Origin: Syntrophobacter sp. DG_60
GTDB taxonomy: Bacteria; Desulfobacterota; Desulfofervidia; Desulfofervidales; DG-60
Reading direction: 5' to 3'
Assembly (NCBI GenBank): GCA_001304365.1
Contig: LJNA01000066.1
Location: forward strand, 1 to 8,863
DNA: 8,863 nt
The position numbers were made by a program, and so were the translations under genes. The notes below the pieces were generated by a model. That model did no database searches. It saw nothing but the letters and a program-made list of their open reading frames with translations, and was not told the DNA's origin. This document shows, piece after piece, positions 5,935 to 8,863 of the stretch (positions are counted from its first letter, which is position 1; each line of letters starts with the position of its first letter).

Positions 5935-7250
5935 AAAGGGCTATTAAAGTTGGTCTAATTGGGATAGGTACAGTAGGAACAGGTGTAGCTAAGATTTTAT
6001 TAGAAAAAAAAGAATTGTTAGAACTTAGAGTAGGCACCCCTTTAATATTAAAACAGGCCGCTGATCAATACTTGGATAGGCCACGCCCCGTAGATCTAAG
6101 TAGTGTAGCCCTTACTGAAAGCGCAGAAGATGTCATCAATAACCCAGAGATCGATATCATAGTTGAACTAATCGGTGGATATGAGCCTGCAAGGACATTT
6201 ATTCTTAAAGCAATTTCTAAAGGGAAACATATTGTTACAGCAAATAAGGCACTTTTGGCTACATGTGGGGAAGAAATATTTTCTGCTGCCTACAGGAGGG
6301 GTGTAGATGTGGCTTTTGAGGCAAGTGTAGGAGGGGGCATCCCTTTAATTAAAGGCATTAAAGAGGGTTTGGTAGGGAATAACATTGATTGTATGTTTGG
6401 TATCCTAAATGGAACCGCAAATTATATCTTGACCAAGATGACAGATGAGGGCACTACCTTTGGTGTAGCTCTAAAGAATGCTCAGCAAAAAGGGTATGCA
6501 GAGGCAGACCCCAAATTTGATGTAGAAGGTGTTGATACAGCACATAAATTAGCCATTCTGACAGCATTAGCCTATGGCACCCATATTGATTTTGAAAACA
6601 TTTATGTTGAAGGTATAGGTTATACCACTCCTTTAGACATCCAGTTTGCGAAAGAGCTAGGTTACCGCATAAAGCTTTTGGCTATATCCCGCTTAAGGAA
6701 AGATGGGATAGAAATGCGTGTTCACCCCACGATGATTCCAGATGTACACCTTTTGGCCAATGTCAATGGGGCGTATAATGCCTTGTTGATTAAAGGGGAT
6801 AGTGTAGGAAATGTAATTTTTTATGGACTAGGAGCAGGAATGATGCCTGCAGGCAGTGCTGTAGTAAGCGATATAGTTGACATTTCAAGGAATTTGATAA
6901 AAGGGGGAATTCAGAGGGTGCCTGCATTGGCGTATACCCCTGGGGGGAGAAAAAAGAGGTCTGCAATACCTATTGATGATTTAGAATGTTGTTATTATTT
7001 TAGGTTTTCTGCGTTGGATCAGCCAGGTGTTCTGGCAAAGATTGCTGGCATCTTGGGAGGGCATAGGATCAGCATTGCCTCAGTTATACAAAAAGGCAGA
7101 GAAATTAAGGGTTCTGTCCCCGTTGTCATGCTTACCCATAAGGCCAAAGAGGCACATGTAAAGCAGGCATTAAGGGAGATCGATAAGCTAGAGGTGGTTA
7201 GGGGAAAGACAGTATCTATGAGGATAGAAGACAATCTAGATGCGTTCTAA
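5931..7250 (+). CDS. hom: Homoserine dehydrogenase with C-terminal ACT domain
   Basis: 439-residue monofunctional enzyme that reduces L-aspartate 4-semialdehyde to L-homoserine with NAD(P)H, the branch point to threonine and methionine. The N-terminal dinucleotide fold has [11 protein letters not shown] (8-18). VTANKALLA (102-110) carries the conserved catalytic-region Lys (K106), [11 protein letters not shown] (160-170) is the family core motif, and the homoserine dehydrogenase signature runs from A184 to K206 ([19 protein letters not shown] at its end). An ACT domain (about 355-435, starting [19 protein letters not shown]) probably gives threonine feedback inhibition. The length is typical of the Hom-ACT form. 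The ATG overlaps the alaC stop (ATGA at 5931-5934), and the end overlaps the next start by 11 nt, so all three genes are likely translationally coupled. No fusion to aspartokinase is present. Confidence 0.96.
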   Translation: MKRAIKVGLIGIGTVGTGVAKILLEKKELLELRVGTPLILKQAADQYLDRPRPVDLSSVALTESAEDVINNPEIDIIVELIGGYEPARTFILKAISKGKHIVTANKALLATCGEEIFSAAYRRGVDVAFEASVGGGIPLIKGIKEGLVGNNIDCMFGILNGTANYILTKMTDEGTTFGVALKNAQQKGYAEADPKFDVEGVDTAHKLAILTALAYGTHIDFENIYVEGIGYTTPLDIQFAKELGYRIKLLAISRLRKDGIEMRVHPTMIPDVHLLANVNGAYNALLIKGDSVGNVIFYGLGAGMMPAGSAVVSDIVDISRNLIKGGIQRVPALAYTPGGRKKRSAIPIDDLECCYYFRFSALDQPGVLAKIAGILGGHRISIASVIQKGREIKGSVPVVMLTHKAKEAHVKQALREIDKLEVVRGKTVSMRIEDNLDAF

Positions 7251-8448
7251 TAAAAAGTACATCATTTTAGTGGGAGATGGTATGGGGGATTACCCTCATC
7301 CTTCCCTAAGCGGTAAGACCCCTCTAATGGCTGCTAATACGCCCAATATGGATTTTATCGCAAGCCATGGCATCCTGGGGCTTGTGAAGACTATCCCAAA
7401 TAGTCTTCCGCCTGGAAGTGATGTGGCTAACCTTTCACTTTTGGGTTATGATCCCAGGATTTATCATACAGGAAGAGGTCCAATAGAGGCGGCTAGTTTA
7501 GGGATAAAGGCAGACATTGAAGACTTGGTCTTTCGCTGCAACCTTGTAACTTTAGAAAAAAGGGAAAAATCAATATATATGAAGGATTATAGTGCAGGTC
7601 ATATTGCAACGGAGGAAGCAAGGGGATTGATCCATGAGCTAAATAGACATTTGAGTGGGGATTTTTTTTCCTTTTATCCAGGTGTAAGCTATAGGCATAT
7701 TTTAATATGGCATAAGACAGAACTCAATTTAAATACTATTCCCCCTCATGATCTCTCTGGTAAAGAGATAGGTGCTTATTTAAAATCTTTACCCTCTCCC
7801 TTACAAAGATTAATGCAGATGGCTGAAGGGATTTTAATAAATCATCCCATAAATAGAGAAAGAAGAAAAAAGGGACTTTCTTTAGCAAATGCCATCTGGC
7901 CATGGGGGCAGGGTAGGGTGCCCAAAATGCCTTTTTTTAAAGAAAAATATGGGCTAAAAGGGGCTATAATATCTGCTGTAGATTTGATTAAAGGCATTGG
8001 GGTGCTGAGTGGGCTTGAGGTCATCAATGTGCCTGGGGCAACTGGTTACTTTGATACAAATTATGAGGCCAAGGCTCAATATGCCATAAAGGCATTGCAA
8101 ACAGTGGATTTTGTTTATGTTCATGTAGAGGCCCCTGATGAGGCATCTCATTTAGGTGACTTAAAACAAAAGATTAAGACTATAGAGGAATTTGATGAAA
8201 AGGTAGTAGGGAATGTCTTAAGGATGATAGATAAAGAAGATGTGAGAATCATGGTAACCACAGACCATTATACTCCAATATCTAAAAAGACCCATTCGGA
8301 CGAGCCTGTTCCATTTGCCATTTATGATAGAAAGGAAGGGAGGAGAAAAAAAAGGGTATTTTGTGAAATTTTCGCCTCTAAAAGCGATATTTTTATAGAC
8401 CCTGGATATAAATTAATGGATTTTCTCTTTGGAGGCAGTTGTGAGTAG
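7240..8448 (+). CDS. ApgM-family alkaline-phosphatase-fold protein, proposed homoserine kinase (ThrB substitute)
   Basis: 402-residue member of the archaeal-type cofactor-independent phosphoglycerate mutase family, which belongs to the alkaline phosphatase superfamily. Metal and catalytic motifs are all in place. GDGMGD (12-17) supplies the first Asp, PPGSDVANLSLLGYDP (57-72) contains the predicted nucleophile S60, and HTGRGP follows at 76-81. PPHDLSGK (168-175) and AIWPWGQG (218-225) are family motifs. EAPDEASHLGD (297-307), TTDHYTP (340-346) and HSDEPVPF (352-359) give the remaining Asp/His ligands. Direct overlap with hom places it where thrB normally sits, and a subfamily of ApgM proteins (TIGR02535) has been proposed as homoserine kinase on such grounds. 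I therefore favour O-phosphohomoserine formation over the 3- to 2-phosphoglycerate reaction, by context rather than by residues. It starts at ATG 7240 without a clear Shine-Dalgarno, which fits coupling. Confidence 0.85.
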   Translation: MRSNKKYIILVGDGMGDYPHPSLSGKTPLMAANTPNMDFIASHGILGLVKTIPNSLPPGSDVANLSLLGYDPRIYHTGRGPIEAASLGIKADIEDLVFRCNLVTLEKREKSIYMKDYSAGHIATEEARGLIHELNRHLSGDFFSFYPGVSYRHILIWHKTELNLNTIPPHDLSGKEIGAYLKSLPSPLQRLMQMAEGILINHPINRERRKKGLSLANAIWPWGQGRVPKMPFFKEKYGLKGAIISAVDLIKGIGVLSGLEVINVPGATGYFDTNYEAKAQYAIKALQTVDFVYVHVEAPDEASHLGDLKQKIKTIEEFDEKVVGNVLRMIDKEDVRIMVTTDHYTPISKKTHSDEPVPFAIYDRKEGRRKKRVFCEIFASKSDIFIDPGYKLMDFLFGGSCE

Positions 8449-8590
8449 GCATAAAAAGATTGAGCGTAGAAGGGAGATTGAGCGTAGGAGAAGGAGAAGG
8501 CAAAAGAGGCTTAAACAAAGGGCAAAGGGACTTCTACCTCCTGATTCAAAAAGAGAAGTTGACAAGGTAAATGTAGATAATTTAGAATAA
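8441..8590 (+). CDS. 49-aa Arg/Lys-rich small protein of unknown function
   Basis: A small ORF starting at GTG, with an ideal GGAGG (8431-8435) five bases upstream, overlapping the end of the apgM-like gene by 8 nt. The protein begins [20 protein letters not shown] and continues [12 protein letters not shown]. It is an extremely basic, probably helical N-terminal two thirds, followed by [17 protein letters not shown], an acidic-polar tail. There is no Cys or membrane segment. I do not recognise a family. The position between an enzyme gene and rpmH, and the charge, would suit an RNA- or ribosome-binding protein, but that is inference. The basic part contains an 18-bp tandem repeat. The good Shine-Dalgarno, the tight spacing (11 nt to rpmH) and the co-directional setting argue that it is translated. 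Confidence 0.65.
   Translation: MSRHKKIERRREIERRRRRRQKRLKQRAKGLLPPDSKREVDKVNVDNLE
8457..8492 (+). repeat. 18-bp imperfect tandem repeat inside the Arg-rich small ORF
   Basis: AGATTGAGCGTAG occurs at 8457-8469 and again at 8475-8487. The period of 18 bp is six codons, and the copies encode (K)IERRRE and IERRRR. The remaining bases of each unit are diverged A/G-rich sequence. The frame is preserved, as expected for a duplication within a translated gene. Confidence 0.7.
8559..8588 (+). promoter_or_regulatory. Candidate sigma70 promoter for rpmH-rnpA
   Basis: TTGACA (8559-8564) and TAGAAT (8583-8588, 5 of 6 matches to TATAAT) are separated by 18 bp. They lie inside the 3' end of the Arg-rich small ORF. 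The start would be near 8595, only a few bases before the rpmH ATG at 8602, so the leader would be very short and would cut into the Shine-Dalgarno-like GAAGGG (8591-8596). This gives the ribosomal genes a possible source of expression separate from the amino-acid operon. Confidence 0.45.
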
Positions 8591-8601
8591 GAAGGGTCAG
8601 G

Positions 8602-8742
8602 ATGAAAAGGACTTATCAACCACACATTAAAAGAGGCAAGAGGGTTCATGGTTTTTTGGCCCGAATGGCAACCAAGGCCGGAAGGAGGATAATAAACAGA
8701 AGAAGGGCCAAAGGCAAAAAAAGACTGACCGTTTTTAATTAA
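8602..8742 (+). CDS. rpmH: Large ribosomal subunit protein bL34
   Basis: 46-residue complete ribosomal protein L34, a basic component of the 50S subunit. The chain starts MKRTYQP and contains the family pattern [17 protein letters not shown] (13-29), [13 protein letters not shown] (32-44) and a two-residue extension FN; usual length is 44-46. AAGGG (8592-8596) is 5 nt upstream of the ATG. It follows the Arg-rich small ORF by 11 nt and precedes rnpA by 8 nt, the conserved rpmH-rnpA order. In many bacteria dnaA lies upstream of rpmH; here amino-acid genes do instead. Confidence 0.96.
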   Translation: MKRTYQPHIKRGKRVHGFLARMATKAGRRIINRRRAKGKKRLTVFN

Positions 8743-8750
8743 GATGGCTG

Positions 8751-8863
8751 ATGAAATTATTTGGATTTGCAAAGTGGGAAAAGATACGGAAAAAAAGGGA
8801 ATTTTCAGAAGTTGTTAGCCACGGTGAGAAACTTCATAGTCCACATTTTGTTATATATGTTAG
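8751..8863 (+). CDS. rnpA: Ribonuclease P protein component (N-terminal part, off right edge)
   Basis: The first 37 codons read MKLFGFAKWEKIRKKREFSE, then VVSHGEKLHSPHFVIYV. The R-K-K-R-E-F-x-x-V...G....S..FV-Y pattern is the start of RnpA, the protein subunit that assists the RNase P RNA in maturing tRNA 5' ends. The start at 8751 is the only ATG in this frame after an in-frame TAA at 8736-8738; the ATG at 8744 is in another frame and closes after 24 codons. The Shine-Dalgarno is poor (AAGATGG), so translation may depend on coupling to rpmH, 8 nt upstream. The RNR motif region is outside the window. Confidence 0.9.
   Translation, partial: MKLFGFAKWEKIRKKREFSEVVSHGEKLHSPHFVIYV

Noticed and set aside
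7663..7670. Run of eight T in the apgM-like gene as a frameshift or slippage site
   Set aside because: The frame stays open across it and family motifs on both sides are in the same frame, so nothing indicates a shift.
8413..8772. Minus-strand open frame of 119 codons opposite the small ORF, rpmH and rnpA
   Set aside because: It overlaps rpmH and the start of rnpA on the other strand, and its Leu/Ser-rich runs are the complement of the Arg-rich codons. No ribosome-binding support outweighs the sense genes.
8744..8818. Start of rnpA at the ATG at 8744
   Set aside because: That frame closes after 24 codons and shows no RnpA similarity. The frame from 8751 reads a clear RnpA N-terminus.
1..8863. 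CRISPR arrays, insertion sequences, tRNA or rRNA genes
   Set aside because: No spaced direct repeats, transposase-like ORFs, terminal inverted repeats or cloverleaf-like segments were found; intergenic space is short throughout.

Overview
The window (about 40% G+C overall, dense, with translationally overlapping genes) looks like chromosomal DNA of a Gram-negative anaerobe. A Desulfobacterota (deltaproteobacterial) or related thermophilic lineage seems most likely. The reasons are a signal-peptide-bearing outer-membrane barrel, a NifA-type sigma54 activator, and an aminotransferase-hom-ApgM-type kinase operon of a kind I associate with that group. The taxon is an inference; no rRNA or tRNA is present to test it.

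Left module (1-1584, minus strand): a nitrogen-acquisition operon read right to left. It holds a TorF/gcw_chp-like outer-membrane barrel protein, a 29-codon small ORF with a strong hydrophobic core, and the first 221 codons of an Amt ammonium transporter that runs off the left edge. The operon is headed by a near-consensus sigma54 (-24/-12) promoter at 1613-1628.

Divergent control region (1585-1847): besides that promoter it contains a sigma70-like promoter for the rightward gene, placed so that transcription would start at or next to the AUG. It also has two similar palindromes, TTACA-N4-TGT(T)AA, 98 bp apart. The rightward gene (1848-3368) is a complete GAF-AAA+-HTH activator of NifA type with an intact GAFTGA loop. 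An activator divergent from a sigma54 promoter suggests that it drives the porin-amt operon.

Middle (3369-4696): a third TTACA-N4-TGTA palindrome, then an LhgO-like FAD enzyme predicted to oxidise L-2-hydroxyglutarate to 2-oxoglutarate. Its G+C is clearly lower than that of its neighbours.

Right module (4693-8863, plus strand): a promoter with both hexamers at consensus (TTGACA-N16-TATAAT) starts an operon of alaC-like transaminase, homoserine dehydrogenase (ATGA overlap) and an ApgM-family protein of the proposed homoserine kinase type (11-nt overlap). Next come a previously uncalled 49-codon Arg-rich small ORF (GTG start, GGAGG Shine-Dalgarno), rpmH (L34) and the start of rnpA, which runs off the right edge. 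A second promoter-like sequence just upstream of rpmH may give the translation genes independent expression. The enzymes supply alanine and the aspartate-semialdehyde to homoserine to O-phosphohomoserine part of threonine synthesis; thrC is not in view.

No mobile element, CRISPR array, tRNA or rRNA was seen. The points most worth checking are the sigma54/NifA-like control region with its palindromes, the signal-peptide-like small ORF overlapping amt, the ApgM-type kinase, and the Arg-rich small ORF fused into the ribosomal operon.
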